A DNA stretch of 64,000 bases from Magnolia sinica (GCF_029962835.1 NC_080590.1:64478001-64542000); one strand, 5' to 3'. Shown: positions 13,461 through 25,724, counted from the first letter of the stretch. The notes: generated from the letters alone by a model not told the origin. Numbers and translations are program-made.

Positions 13461-14009
13461 TTAAATCAATTCCTCAATCAGACTAGGTTCCAATTCCTCT
13501 TCTTCTATCAAGCAGTTCATGAAATTTAGCTCATGGATGTCATTATTATCAATGGGCTGCTTACATAGATTGAAAATATTTAGCTCTAGAGTCATGTTAC
13601 CAAAAGACAAGTTCATCATTCCATTCCTACAATTTATGATTGCATTTGAAGTTGCTAGGAATGGATGACCTAAAATGATGGGAACTTGAGCACTAGCATT
13701 TACACATGGTTCAGTGTCTAGTACAATAAAATCCACGGAAAAGTAGAATTTCTCTACTTGGACTAAAACGTCCTTTAAAATTTTCCATGGTACCTAAATA
13801 GAGCAGTTAGTGAGTTGGAGTGTAATCATGGTTAATTTAAGCTCGCCTAACCTCATTTGTTTGTAAACTGAATAAGATACTAAGTTGACACTTGCACCCA
13901 AATCTAGCAAAGCATGCTCAATTTGAAAATTTCCAATAATACAAGGAATAGTGGGACTTCCCAGGTCTTTGTATTTGGGTACAGCCCTTTGTTGAATGAT
14001 AGCGCTCAC
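13461..14009 (-). pseudogene. Aspartic protease of the Athila-like element (broken)
   Basis: The active site reads LLDLGASVNLVSYSVYKQM near 13910-13840, with DLGA in place of the usual DSGA, as is normal for Athila/Tat elements. The second half continues in another frame (13736-13461) with an IILGHPFLA flap-distal box. The enzyme would cleave the element polyprotein. A frame change near 13790 disables it. Confidence 0.85.
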
Positions 14010-15953
14010 TTTCTCAGTAAGGAAGGCCTTTTATGCACATTTAATTTCCTCTTTACAGTGCACAAGTCCTTGAGATATTTAGCATATGATGAAATTTGTC
14101 TAATGACATCAAGCAGATGAATATTGACAGTAACCTTTTGGAGCACATCCAATACCTCTTGATATTTCATGTGGACAGTTGGATTCCAAAGTCTAGATGG
14201 GAACGGAACTAGAGAATCATATGACTTAGTCTCTTTATCCTTTTGTTGTTGCGGCTCTTGAACCATAACTAGTTCATCATTTTCTTGAGACAGTGACTCA
14301 TCCTTCGGTATTTCTACCGGTTGCATTATCTTGTTATCAACCTCTTTTCCACTTCTCAAGGTAATGATGGCCTTAGCTTGTTCATGATGTAGCTCACTTG
14401 GATTTGAGTCTCCAATGAAATGTGTTTCTAGGGTTTGGCACAGGTTGAGAATGAAGGGTGCCTTTTTTCCTAGCATTTAGTTGAGTCTCAATCCTAGCCA
14501 CAACTGTCTTTAATTCCTGATTTGATTGGATTAGAGACTGATTCATTTGAGCTTGAGAGTTCATGAATATGGTTAATGCATCCTCCACAGATGATCGCTT
14601 TGGCGGGGGCACATATGGTGCATTATTAGGTGCCCCAAAGAAGTTATTTTGTGGAGGCATTTGAGGTGCATTGGGCTCATTAATTTGTGGTTCATTCCTC
14701 CAACTAAGATTATGATGGTTACGCCAATTTGGATTGTACGTGTTTCCCATTGGTTGCATAACTGACCTTTGGTAATTATTTATAGCATTTGCTTGATCAT
14801 GCTCATGCGTGATATTTTGTACAACTGAGATTATTGGACAATCCTTTGTGTCATGGTCTATACTACCCCAAATACTATAAAAATTACCTAAGGAAGTGTT
14901 TGCTTTAACCATATCAACCTTTCTAATTTCCAAGGCTTCGACCTTTCTAACCAATACATCGAATTTTGCATTAAGGTCGTCTTCCTCTCTTAGGACATAC
15001 ATTCCCGCTTTGTCTTTAGGAATGGGTCTAGTTTGGTCTAATTTAGTAGAGATATCCCATGTCTGCGTATTCTCTGCTAACATATCTAGAAAATCCCAAG
15101 CCTCCTTATGATCTTTATCAAAAAAGGTTCTACCACACATCATCTCTATGAACTGACGGGTATCCATGGTGAGCCCCTTTTGAAAAGCATCAATCACGTG
15201 CCATGGTTCATAACCATGATGTGGACAAGTAATTAGAATGTCTTTGAAACGCTCCCAAGCTTGAAAAAATAGTTCATTCCCCTTTTGGAAGAATGACATG
15301 ATTTCTTGTTTTAGTGCATTTATTTTGTGCTCGGGAAAGAACTTTTTCAAAAACTCTCTACTTAAGGCTTGCCATGAAGTGATGGTATTAGGTCTTAGAG
15401 AGTTGAGTCATGCTTTGGCCCGATCCTTTAGAGAATATGAGAATAACTTAAGCTTATGTACATCCCTATTACCATTATTTACTTGTAACGTTGCAATTAC
15501 TTCCTCAAAGTCTTTGAGGTGCAAGTAGGAGCATTCAGAATCTAAGCCATAAAATTTAGGAATCAATTGAATCACACCTGGTTTAAAATCAATGTTCCCT
15601 ATATGAGCAGGGAACACTATGCAAGATGGTAAAGTTGATCTCTCAGGGTGTAAATGTTTACGTAAAGTCCGTGGTTGGTTTAACACATTCCTATGAACTT
15701 CATTTTCATCCTCAAGAGGAGGATTATGTTGATTTTCTCTATTTTGATTTATAGTTAGATCTGACAGATTTGGATTTGGCTTATCAACTAGGTCTGCCAT
15801 GGAATCCAAGTGATGCTGAGTGCCTCTTCTAAGTGAATGATCAAGGCCTGGAACTAGTCCCCCTTCAGAGGAGAGTCGATTGTTTTGATCCCTACTCCAA
15901 TGGGACATATACCATCCACACCACACAACAAATACCACTAATTCAAATAGCAA
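14006..15953 (-). pseudogene. Gag of the Athila-like element (broken)
   Basis: Gag forms the virus-like particle. The amino-terminal part (15953-15408) ends at a TGA (15408-15410) where the family has Trp. The frame resumes with EFLKKFFPEHKINALK, ERFKDILITCPHHGYEPW and GLTMDTRQFIEMM. The zinc knuckle is degenerate: SIWGSIDHDTKDC keeps only the last Cys and His. A further frameshift near 14430 separates the last portion (14476-14006). Confidence 0.85.
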
Positions 15954-15985
15954 GTATGATACTTAAAATAAAAATAAAAACTTAA

Positions 15986-16096
15986 ATCAACAACCCAGGC
16001 GGCAAGGCCAACCATGAGGGTTCAGTCCACAGTAAAATAAATCAACAACCCAGGTGGCAGGGCCGACCATGAGAGTTCAATCCACAAAAAAAAAAA
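15986..16096 (-). repeat. Two tandem 55-bp units in the 5' leader of the Athila-like element
   Basis: The unit atcaacaacccaggcggc...gttcagtccac recurs 55 bases later with a few substitutions, between the primer binding site and gag. Confidence 0.75.
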
Positions 16097-16375
16097 GTAA
16101 AACTAATGCAGAAATTAAACTATGCTAATTTGAAAAATAGATTCAGCGGATGATCTTTGTGATCAAACAGCAACTGTAGGACAACCATAGCACTTGGGTG
16201 ATAAAATCCCAAGTAGGGCAACCTTATATCATAGTTAGTGCTTGAAAGACCCAACTGAATTTATTTTCAAAGAAAAAGAAAAGAGAAAAAGAAAAAAAAA
16301 ATCTACAGAAAATCTGGAGGGTTTATAAGAGAACTTACCTTAGCTATCTTGCACAAATCTGATCTATCTCAGTCT

Positions 16376-16393
16376 TCCCCTGGCAATGGCGCC
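16376..16393 (-). promoter_or_regulatory. Primer binding site, tRNA-Asp type
   Basis: The + strand reads tcccctggcaatggcgcca, close to the 3' end of plant tRNA-Asp (a known primer for Athila and related elements). It lies a few bases inside the right LTR, which makes that LTR the 5' LTR and the element minus-oriented. Confidence 0.88.
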
Positions 16394-16400
16394 AAAAACT

Positions 16401-17692
16401 TGATTGCTTGCCTCCAAGTGCAGAGGTTCGTAAGTAGTATCCCGTGAATACAAGGTCGATCCCACAGGGAGATGAATTATGAGAAGAAAAAAAATCAAAT
16501 GCAAAACAAACTAAGTAATAAAAATTAATCTGATGATTTGATTTTGGGATTTTTGAATGGATGTAATTAAACTGAATAAAATAACACCCAAGCTTCAAAG
16601 TTCCACACATAGGTTAATGTTCCAAAATCACGATGACTTGGATAACACAACTAAGATCTGAGCACTATGGTCAGCCTAATCGGAAAATAAAATAATTTAA
16701 ATATTTTAATAAATGATATAAAAGATTAGAAAATAATGAATTTGCACCATTAACATATATTCTCAAGCGCTAGTGATTTTAAGTATTCAATATCTATAGG
16801 ATAATGAATATCAAAGAAATATAAAAGGTTGAGAACATCTCCTATCTAGGAAATCTGATTGATCCAGGGTAAGCCTATCCATCAATGTGGATCTCATATG
16901 ATGGAAACATATGGATCTCACAAGAGGATAAAAAATAAAACCTAAATAATAGATAACATGCATACACCATTCTTCTCATCATTAAAACAATCAATCATCA
17001 TAACTTAAAAAATTATTAAACTCATGCGCTTCCCTTCTAGCTTGGGTTAGAAGGAACTTAGAAAAACATAACTAGAATAAAGAAAGAAAGAAACAAGAAA
17101 GAATAAATGCAAATAAAAAAGATTTAAAAGAAAAAAAAATTTATAAAACTTAAATAAAATTGAAAACCCTCTAAAAACCCTAAATCGTGCTCTTGAATGC
17201 TTTGAATGATGTTTAAGAATGCCCTATGAAGCCCTATTTATAAGTAGGGAACTCAAATTTTCATACGAAGTTGAAAAACCTTAGAAAATGCCTCAAATAT
17301 ACATATTTTCCCAAAATAGACTTCTCGCTGCATAGTTCATTTAAAACAGACTTCCTGCTGCACAGTTTTCCAAAATAGACTTCAGAGCTTTAGAATACAC
17401 TTTTCATGATGATTTCAGAATTCTTCATTTCAAATCTTCGATTCTTTTCATTCCTCACTTGGTTTTTTTGGATCTTTGGCATGTGAATTTTTCAATCTTG
17501 GTCTCCTAAGATCAATCCCTTACCTTGGTGATTCTTGAGCATCAAATCCATGCTTTTTAGCACCCTTTTTCAATCCAAGCTCTTAAATTCACCTTGCAAC
17601 ACATACATGAGTAAAATAGAATATTAAGATGATTTATGTTCATAAAACCAAGATATAAATGGGGAAAAGTATGCAATATTTGAGTCTCAACA
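16401..17692 (-). repeat. Right LTR (5' LTR of the Athila-like element)
   Basis: 1292 bases with TG...CA termini and near-identical content to 7809-9099. Followed by the TCGGT duplication at 17693-17697. Confidence 0.93.
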
Positions 17693-17697
17693 TCGGT
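17693..17697. repeat. Target site duplication, right copy (TCGGT)
   Basis: Identical to 7804-7808. Confidence 0.9.
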
Positions 17698-17733
17698 GCT
17701 AGAAAATTCCAGCCGACTTGGAAGCCTTATGCC

Positions 17734-17960
17734 TATAAAAGGGACCTTCAACATCCACCAGGAAGAAAAATGTGAGAGAAGGGAAAGAAAGGAAGAAAGA
17801 AAGAAAGAAAGCAAGAAAGAGAGAGAAAGAAAGAAAAACAAAGCAAGGAGATGCCTCCCAGCATCCACCGCAGAACACGAGAGGAGAAAGGGAAAGAGAG
17901 AAAGAGGAAGAAAAGAAAAGAAAAGAAAGAGAAAGAGAAAGAGAAGAAGAAAGGGGTGAA
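17734..17960 (+). promoter_or_regulatory. LTR promoter: TATA box followed by a purine-rich tract
   Basis: TATAAAA at 17734-17740 is followed about 25 bases on by some 190 bases of almost pure A/G on the + strand. Long open frames in the purine tract are compositional artefacts. This is likely the transcription start region of the solo LTR. Confidence 0.6.
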
Positions 17961-18420
17961 CGACCCCACCAATTCACTGATCTACTACCAATTTTGGTCC
18001 AGGTTAGAAATCCAAATCCTCTTCCCTTTCCGAAACCTTCCTCCTCTTTTCACATTAATAGACAGAGAATAACAGGATAAACCTAGATATAATCTAGTAG
18101 AAACTATAACTAGACTCTAAATTCTAACTATTTGAATCCTGCGGAGTAGGATAAAGGAAACAGGCTTGATGCTAAGAATCCCCTAGATCATTAATGTTAC
18201 TAGTAGACGATTGAACAACTCAAGGTGAGTGTTTTATCCTTAGCTTAATTTAATTTAAATTGTATGAATTATCTTGCCTTTTTCATGTTTCCGTATTATT
18301 CTGAATTATCCTTTCAATTGATTGATTTACCACCATCATTTACTTATCTTTTGGGAACTATGATATTACGCGTGATCTTCATAAATTTATGTGAGGCAAT
18401 GGATACAAGTCTTGCCCTTG

Positions 18421-18650
18421 CCTTTATCAATTTATTGAGTTGGCAATTGCCACTCCTCTATTTATTGAGTTGGCCCTTGCCGCTCTTCTTATTATTGAGT
18501 TGGCCATTGCCACTCTCCTATTTGTTGAATTAGCCATTGCTACTCTCCTCTTTGTTAAGTAATCATTGCTACTCTCCTTTTGTTAAGTTGGTCATTGCCA
18601 CTTTTCTCTTTTTTGAATGGACCATTGTCACTCTCCTCTTTATTATATTA
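18421..18650 (+). repeat. Minisatellite inside the solo LTR
   Basis: About seven degenerate units of roughly 33 bases share ttgagttggcc-ttgccactctcctattta. The associated frame (18264-18533) simply reads through the repeat. Confidence 0.8.
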
Positions 18651-19647
18651 GCCTTGTACTATCAACCTTTAAGGCTTGGGCAAGTGTCTTGATATTCCAA
18701 AATCCCGTGATTCAATTTATATTCTCTATCAATGCAAGTGATATGTTAAAGGTATCACAACTAGTAATTCAAATATTTATCATGGATGTAATGTGTTACG
18801 GGTAGTGGCCCTCTTGGTTGGCACGTAATTCCATGGGTAGGTTGGCGTAGTGCACAATCGATATAAGTAAATCGTCATAGTGTTACATCACTTTCTCGAG
18901 ATTGAATGTCACAAATAATCACTTCATGAACGCATCGTGTTACGTAAATCCTCAAACCATGTTGTTATGTCGCCTTTGGATGTTCGCATAAATCTATGTT
19001 AACATTGGCCATGTTGGCGAATATCCATGGTTATGGGATGCGGGTCGAGTCGGGTTTTCTATTAATCGTAGTCCACATTGTGATGATCACTACATATGAT
19101 AAGCCGCACACACTTTGCTAGGCATACATCTCATGTAGGTTGTTTGCGTATACTGATACTCCTTATAGTAGTGGAATACGAAACGTATCAAAACCTTTAT
19201 ATTTCTTTTATAAATCTCTTGAATTATTGTTAATCTTAAAGGATAACCATCACTATGAGTAGGGCGTTGACCCTCTCCAACCGTACAGATGATGCAGGTG
19301 ATGTATAGTTTGAAGACCTAGAGGACAATCTCCCTATGGAAGATTATGCTGAGAGAATAAGAAGATAGTTTTATAATTTAGTTTTATACTTCCACTGCGA
19401 ACTTGATAAATGTAACAAGCTCCCATTGTGAGGCCATTTGATTATTCTTTTACCCTAATGAAATAATCAATATAGTCGATTTTATTCTTGTGAATATTAC
19501 CTTCATGAATGTATCTGGATGTGATCCAAATGAAAATAATAATAATAATAAGGTGTGATTTTAAGGCATCCAATTTATACATTATTAACACCTGGTTTTC
19601 TCGGGTACGAGTACAAACTCTGGCCATGAAAATTTCAGGATGTTACA

Positions 19648-19652
19648 CTCCA
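19648..19652. repeat. Target site duplication, right copy (CTCCA)
   Basis: Matches 6526-6530. Confidence 0.75.
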
Positions 19653-20075
19653 ATTCCTTCCTTTTAGTACAAAAGATGAAAATTCATATTTAGGCTTGTT
19701 CCACCATCGATCAACCACCAAATTTTACCAATCAATTTCCTATTCTGACTGCACGTTTTCTTCAAAATCGGGCACTGATCATTAAGCATGGAATGTTAAT
19801 TGAGATCAAGACCATTTTGACACTCGCTAGGAGAATTTCTAAGATAGGCCAATCTAAATTTGGGATCACCAAGAAAATCATATACCCCAGCTCTATTCGA
19901 CAACCCCGACATAATGGACAAATTAGATTTAAAGAAAGATGGCAGAAGAGACAAATTAAAGAAACCTAATTCAAGTGGGATGAGAAACCCAATTTGAGAA
20001 ACCTACAAAATGAGCCGTGTGTCCCTTCTCCACTCTCAAATCAATGCACACCCACCACCTTCTCACATCCAAATA

Positions 20076-20117
<42 letters not shown>

Positions 20118-22876
20118 TACACCAAACTCCCTATTTAGGAATGGTTTTTAACCTCGTTCAAGTAAGGCGTTGTAAAAAATTAGGAACGGTTAAAAACCAT
20201 CGCAAATGTTTAATTTCAGAATAGTTCTCAACTTCTCCTAAAATAGGGCTTCGCAAAAAAATTAAGGACAGTTGAAAACCGTCGTAAGTTTTCAATTTCC
20301 CAGTACTAGCCATGCAATTACTGGCAATATCCAATAAAAATATTTTTCAATTGAAACCTGTATTTTTTATAAAAAAAAAAATTTAGAACCCAAAGAATAT
20401 TGCAGTACAATTAAAAATAAATATTAAACAAATATTGTACAACTTTATAAGAAAAGATATACAACAATAAGTAGAAAATTATTCGAATACATTGGAAAAT
20501 TCATCCATGTGGTCTAATCCTAGCTTGAACAACACAGTCATTCCAGTCTTTGTCCACACATCATTTCAACCAAGCAGCGTTGATACCCATCTACAACGAT
20601 CACTGTTAAAGTCTTCATTTACAAGTTTAAGAGAACAAACATGTCAAGATATTGAACAAGACTGTAAATTTTAAAATGCATATTTTTAGTTCTCACAAAC
20701 AAACAAGACAAATGAATATTGGTTGCCTAAATATGTTATTTATTGAATGTATACTGTATCAAAGCAACCAAAGGCTTGTATATCAAGCACATAACAAGAA
20801 TTAGGAAAGTAAAAAAGGACAAAAACAAATATAGAATTTTCCTTTTTTTCTTTTTCTTTTGTTTCTTAAAACAAAAACATTTTGCTTTGCCACACTATGT
20901 TTCTTTCCCACAAATCAGGGATAAAGAAACACTTACATTGATGAATGCTTGAAAAACTAACGAGTCTCTTCATCATGGGTTTCCATTATTGCACCCAGTG
21001 GTTGTGAAATATACTAGGGAAAACCTAGTGAGGCCCACATATCAAGGCTATCTAAAAGCAACTTTTAAGTTTGGATGAACCAACAAGAAGACTTAACTCA
21101 CTTATGAGAATTTAAAGCGAATAATAGCCAAAATGAGAAGAAAAAAAACATGGAAACTGATGAAAGATTACAAATAATCTTGATTGCCAACAATCGCTAT
21201 CTTTAATACACAAGTACAATTAATTAAAATGAGATGAACTCATTTTTAAGTGGCAACCAAACAGGACCTTATGGGTTTGTTTAGATGCAAAAATGCAAAA
21301 TAGATAGATTTGACATCCCAAATCACTGTCCAAAATGGACAGATTCGACATCCAGAATTACCATCCAAAATGGACAATAAGGATCCACACAAGGACAAAT
21401 TTGAAGTTGTTCAACAGTCCCAACCATGGATAGTTTTGTGCTTGATCAAAGGTCCAAAAGTGTACAGATTTGTGGCTTACTGGAGTTGTCTAACATGTAT
21501 AGTTTTTTAAGGTAAATCTTGTTGTCCCAAAATGGATAGATTTGTGGTAGATTTATGGACTGTCCAGTGGTCTAAGAGACCAGATTTTGTGACATCCGAC
21601 AATCCATATTTGGGACAGATCTTAGGATAGCCATCGGTCAATTTTGGACATATTTTAAGGGTCATCTACCCTTTAGTAGAACATATAAAGCAGTCAATAT
21701 CTTGCAGCTAACTTCAAGACTAGTGCCACAAACTATCAGTTATCAACTAATACAAATTTAGGTTCATTGATACTGAAGGTGAGAACTTATAGTTTGCTTA
21801 AGCGAAATCAACTCATTCATTACTGGAAACCAAGCAGACCCCGACTTTTTTAAACTCATCTGTATCATGGCATGTAATTAAAAACACTAATATTAACTGA
21901 ATCATGTGTTATCTCATCCTCAGTCACACCACTAAATCATACATAGCCCTATAAAATATCATGAATTCCCAACTGCACCCCTATCCAGACACCTTGAAGC
22001 ATGTGCAATTCTCATCCCTATTTACTTTAATTACAAGAATGTTAGTTCTAAAATACATACCATATAAAGTACTTCCTTGTTAACAACTTTGAGGGCAACT
22101 GATTTCTCATCCATATTGCCTTGTCTTTAGTCTTAACTGGCTAAGAAATTTTGTTAACGACGAGTCGGCACAAACAAATACAATTGATTAATATTATAAT
22201 AATGTGTCTATCATGTGCAACTGAATATATGACACACTCCATAACATTGTAGTTGACTCAAAAGGGTTAATTAAAAAAATTAGTTATGCCTTGTTTTATA
22301 GATATCCAAAGATGAGATCGTGGCAGAACAAGCAAGCTAACATAAAAATCCAAATTCAGTTAAGAGCCTACCTGAAAAGATTCGCAAGGAGAACCTTCTC
22401 TCCCAATAAAGAAACTTTAACTTGACACCGTCATTATCATCAAGAGTGATTTGTTTCCACTGTAAACAATTGATTGATTAGTATTCACGATCTTGTACAA
22501 GTTATGTGCAATAATAATAATAATAAAATCTTTATACAAAAAACTAGAGATCATATGTCACAATCGGAGAAAATTGTAGAAGAGAAATTAATTCTCTCAA
22601 TTTAGACAAAAAAAATAAATCATTTGCATTTGTTATACAATACATCTGAAATGACAAAGGTAAGTAAACTTAAGCTTTTAGGCTATAAAAGGACAAAACT
22701 ATCTTAATAAAGAATATGCGAATGACAAGATTACTCTTAATATAAGAAGAATAGAATACAAACTTCACTATTTGTTTTGCATAATCTTATTCAAACCCAG
22801 GTTTCACAACATTGCCTGCAAGAACTTTAGAACAAAAAAGTTACAGCTAATAAAGAAATAAGGAAGGCCATTTAAC
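19653..22876. other. Unassigned AT-rich DNA with an (AG)n run and subterminal-repeat-like blocks
   Basis: An AG microsatellite lies at about 20078-20117. At 20140-20300 a motif resembling ggaacggttaaaaaccatcgc occurs three times, reminiscent of subterminal repeats of CACTA-type transposons, but no CACTA terminus is visible. A minus-strand stretch near 22350-22460 is flanked by splice-like sequence (tttacag...ttttcag-gtaggc) and is open, but I recognise no family. The rest shows no supported gene. Confidence 0.4.
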
Positions 22877-23177
22877 CTACATTTTTGTTGCAATTATGCA
22901 ATTCCTATATGAGTTCTCATAGAATACATTAGTGACATCCTTAAGCACTGCCCTCCTTTTTTGCTGACATGCTACAGTGATGAGCAATGTGATTGTTCTC
23001 ATCGAAGGCTGCCCTTTTCAAATTTCCACGGAGAACCCACTTTTGGTCATGCTTCGTAGGCAGTGGTTTCAAGGGTAGCATCCCACCAACTAGATGAGAG
23101 GCTGTAGCTCGAGCTCGTGTTATTCGACCAGTAGGCTCTCCATTACCAGCAAGTAATGTATTTTCCTTTGTCATCAT
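22877..23177 (-). pseudogene. CYCA2: First exon of an A-type cyclin (CYCA2-like), frameshifted fragment
   Basis: A-type cyclins bind cyclin-dependent kinases and drive S and G2/M phases. Read on the minus strand, the exon begins MMTKENT, then EPTGRITRARA, LRGNLKRAAFDENN and, after a one-base frame change near 22960, QQKRRAVLKDVTN...ENSYRNCIIATKM. These blocks match the conserved amino-terminal region of plant CYCA2 proteins, which precedes the cyclin box. After ATKM comes TAG, where family members usually have Gln, and then GTTAAA, so the old splice donor is still recognisable. No later cyclin exon or cyclin box is found at lower coordinates in this window. It is most likely a duplicated gene fragment; a sequencing error plus exons lost elsewhere is a weaker alternative. 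Confidence 0.75.
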
Positions 23178-25244
23178 TTGAGGCCTTGGCGAAAGACTGC
23201 AAGGCTCTCAAACAAAAGAAAGTTCATCATAACATATAGGACAAAATAACCATGAACCACATTCATATATTTCCATTCATATTAATTTATATGATTCAAT
23301 GGTTTAAAAAGTACACGCAGTGCATATGACTTCTAAAATTTGCATATGACCAACATATTATTTCAACAATGCAAAAGAACTAAACAAAGAAATTTAGTTT
23401 GTTCAAAAAATCTTAACAAAGCATGGTTATTGGATTTTAAGCATCAATAACGACATTAGTCTTCCTGAAATAATTTACTGGGATCCTGAGAAACTATGTT
23501 ATGAATTCTGTAACCTGGAAGTGGCATTGGATTCACACACTATATATCCTCGATAACTGTAAATTTTGGTCTAGTGGATTACCTTAGTTCAGATGACTGG
23601 CTTCTTGTCATTGGTTGACAACTTTGAAACCATACCTGGATGAAGGTGCCAAATATCATATTACGAGACTATTTAATATAAGATTGATATTTATTATTTC
23701 CTTGATATTCATGTCGAAAGAGTTCAAGATAACTGAACTTCTTCAAATACAAATTACTAGCTTCAATTCATTTTTCTACCACATTCCTGATGAAAGGACA
23801 AAGATCATTAACCATCATTAGGAGAATACATTAACTTGGAACTTAAATCCCACTACTTTTACAAAAGATCCAATAAATGCCACTTGCAAGAATATACATG
23901 TAACTTTTCAAGGGAATGCCTATGTGGCAGTCTTGGCACAGCTACAAAGGTAACATTACATAATGATATGATTAGACCAGCTGAGATGGAAAGTCTAGTA
24001 AATCAACAGAAATTTTGTTCCGTTTCAGAAAAAGGACGCAACCAACTTAAATGCAAGAGTTCAAATTTTAAGTTGCATTTTGCATGGGCAGTGTGGAATC
24101 GCCACTCTGAATTGAGCACAATGGATAAAGTCCATCAGACCAGCTCCAAATGGTGATGGAACGCAATGAGGCAAAGAGGAGCTAAATTGAGCACAATGGC
24201 CATGCCGATCTATACAAATATAGTGATTTCCAAATGCAGCCTTACGTGAGCATTCACATCCACATTTCTACTAACGTGTCTTAAAGACACTATAGATCCT
24301 CTGCTTGGGTATCATATAATTGCTTGCTTCCTCTATATGGATCTCAGGGATGATCACTATTTTCAACCAATTCCTCTTTATTAAACGGGCTCTTTGCAAT
24401 AAAATTCACCTGTGCATCCAAACATGGTATTACTGTGTTTTGATTTAAGAATACATGACATGCCAGTTTATTCATTGGGTATGATGGTAATGTTATGTGT
24501 AATTATAGTTCTAAATGTTGTACTTCTACTAACCATTCATTTAAAATGTTCTCTAACACAATAAATGAATACTTAAAAGTTAGAACATGGCAAATGAAAC
24601 GGGATAGTGGATGGACCATGTTCTTAGAATCTCTAAATTTGGAAGATCCTAGCCACCAATCTTGGAATTTTTTCAGTCGAATGTGGACCATCGCTGTATT
24701 TCTCTTCTTAACATTCTATTTGTCATCTATAGATTAAAAGGTTAGGTTTTAAGGCATGATACATCCACTGCATGGCCCAATCGATCAACACTCTGGTCCC
24801 TTTGTGACATTTCATCGAGCACCTGGTGGGGGTTGGCTCATTAGAGGCATTTCGTCGAGTAAGTGACTAGTTTAGATAACTACAAGAAGTAGTTACTCTA
24901 ACATTTCTATGGTAGTTCCAATCTGAAGATTATGGACTCTTGTACTCGGCCATTACAGTCATCCTCAACCATCTTTCCATCACCACATCCCTATTTATCT
25001 TCTAATTACCCAGCAACCCATGCCCATTACCATCATTCTCCTCCATTTTCATATCACTCCAATCCCCACAATATCAATATGCCACCCTATGAGATTCGAC
25101 CATATTAAGTTATTGAAAATTTTTAAACCTAAATCCACAATAATTAGCCAACACATGGAATTGGAAACAATACAAAATCTATATTACACAAGTTCAATAG
25201 AATTAAACTGCAAATTCCATTGCTGGAAAGGAAAATTAGAATAA
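23178..25244. other. Unassigned DNA
   Basis: The frame at 23836-24156 (+, 106 residues) and shorter ones show no recognisable domain. Nothing else is supported. Confidence 0.4.
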
Positions 25245-25259
25245 AATACCTGTTTGGAT

Positions 25260-25420
25260 GCCTCTAAGTTCTTTTAAGTTGTAAGTGACTTACCTACAAG
25301 TCACTTACAGGTGAAAGTTACTTACAGGTAACTTGTTTGGATGTAAGTTGTAAGTCACTTACATATAAGTTAGTTTTTCTGTTTGGATAACCTGTAAGTT
25401 ACTTACAGGTAGAAAGCTGT
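25260..25420. repeat. Cluster of GTAAGTNACTTAC palindromes at the PIF/Harbinger end
   Basis: gtaagtgacttac, caagtcacttac, aagttacttacaggtaactt and the 19-base palindrome cctgtaagttacttacagg (25391-25409) lie within 160 bases. Subterminal repeats like these often serve as transposase or Myb-protein binding sites in DNA transposons; that role is inferred here. Confidence 0.6.
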
Positions 25421-25724
25421 ATATTCACATTGAGCAGAGCTTAGATTGGGGAATCGTTCTAAAATGTTATAATCATATAAAAAAATGGAATCAAATATGT
25501 TATTTTGTTAAGCCCATCAAGATGAATATTTGAGATAATTATTAAGCTAAACCAATCATCAAGTCGGCTATAAAAGTGGGCCCACAAATTCAAAATATTT
25601 ATAATATGGAGTAATAACTCAATTCAAGCATTGAGAATAAACTTAAAAATATTAATAGAAAATCTAATAATTAAATTACATTACCAATGTCTTCTTTAAC
25701 TATAGAAATTACATTTAAAACTTT

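Larger units (their letters stand above)
7809..17692 (-). mobile_element. Athila-like Ty3/Gypsy LTR retrotransposon, structurally complete but decayed
   Basis: The element is 9884 bases with two long direct LTRs, a 5-base TCGGT duplication on both sides, a tRNA-Asp-type primer binding site beside the right LTR and a polypurine tract beside the left LTR. Both signals show minus orientation. Domains read in the expected order on the minus strand: gag (about 15950-14390), protease (about 14010-13790), reverse transcriptase and RNase H (about 13000-11760), integrase (11769-10930) and a C-terminal integrase tail (10628-10407). The protease DLGAS box, the gag CPHHGYEPW box and the integrase FWPTMFKD box are typical of Athila. 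Stops and frameshifts break every gene. It lies inside an older solo LTR. Confidence 0.93.
6531..19647 (+). mobile_element. Solo LTR of about 3.2 kb, interrupted by the Athila-like insertion
   Basis: The left end is TGTAAGACCC and the right end GGATGTTACA. The five bases outside each end are identical (CTCCA at 6526-6530 and 19648-19652). Removing the nested 9.9 kb element and one TCGGT copy leaves about 3228 bases. The element carries LTR hallmarks: a TATA box (TATAAAA, 17734-17740) followed by a purine-rich stretch and a minisatellite (18421-18650). No internal retrotransposon region or second LTR is seen, so it reads as a solo LTR left by LTR-LTR recombination. The lineage is unknown; long LTRs with TGTAA...TTACA ends are common among plant chromoviruses. 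Confidence 0.78.

Noticed and set aside
17696-18080. Lys/Arg/Glu-rich proteins on the + strand and Ser/Phe-rich ones on the - strand
   Set aside because: They arise from a nearly pure purine tract downstream of an LTR TATA box; both strands and several frames are open.
22350-22460. Second exon of the cyclin fragment
   Set aside because: It is open and flanked by splice-like sites on the minus strand, but its translation does not resemble cyclin sequence after the amino-terminal region.
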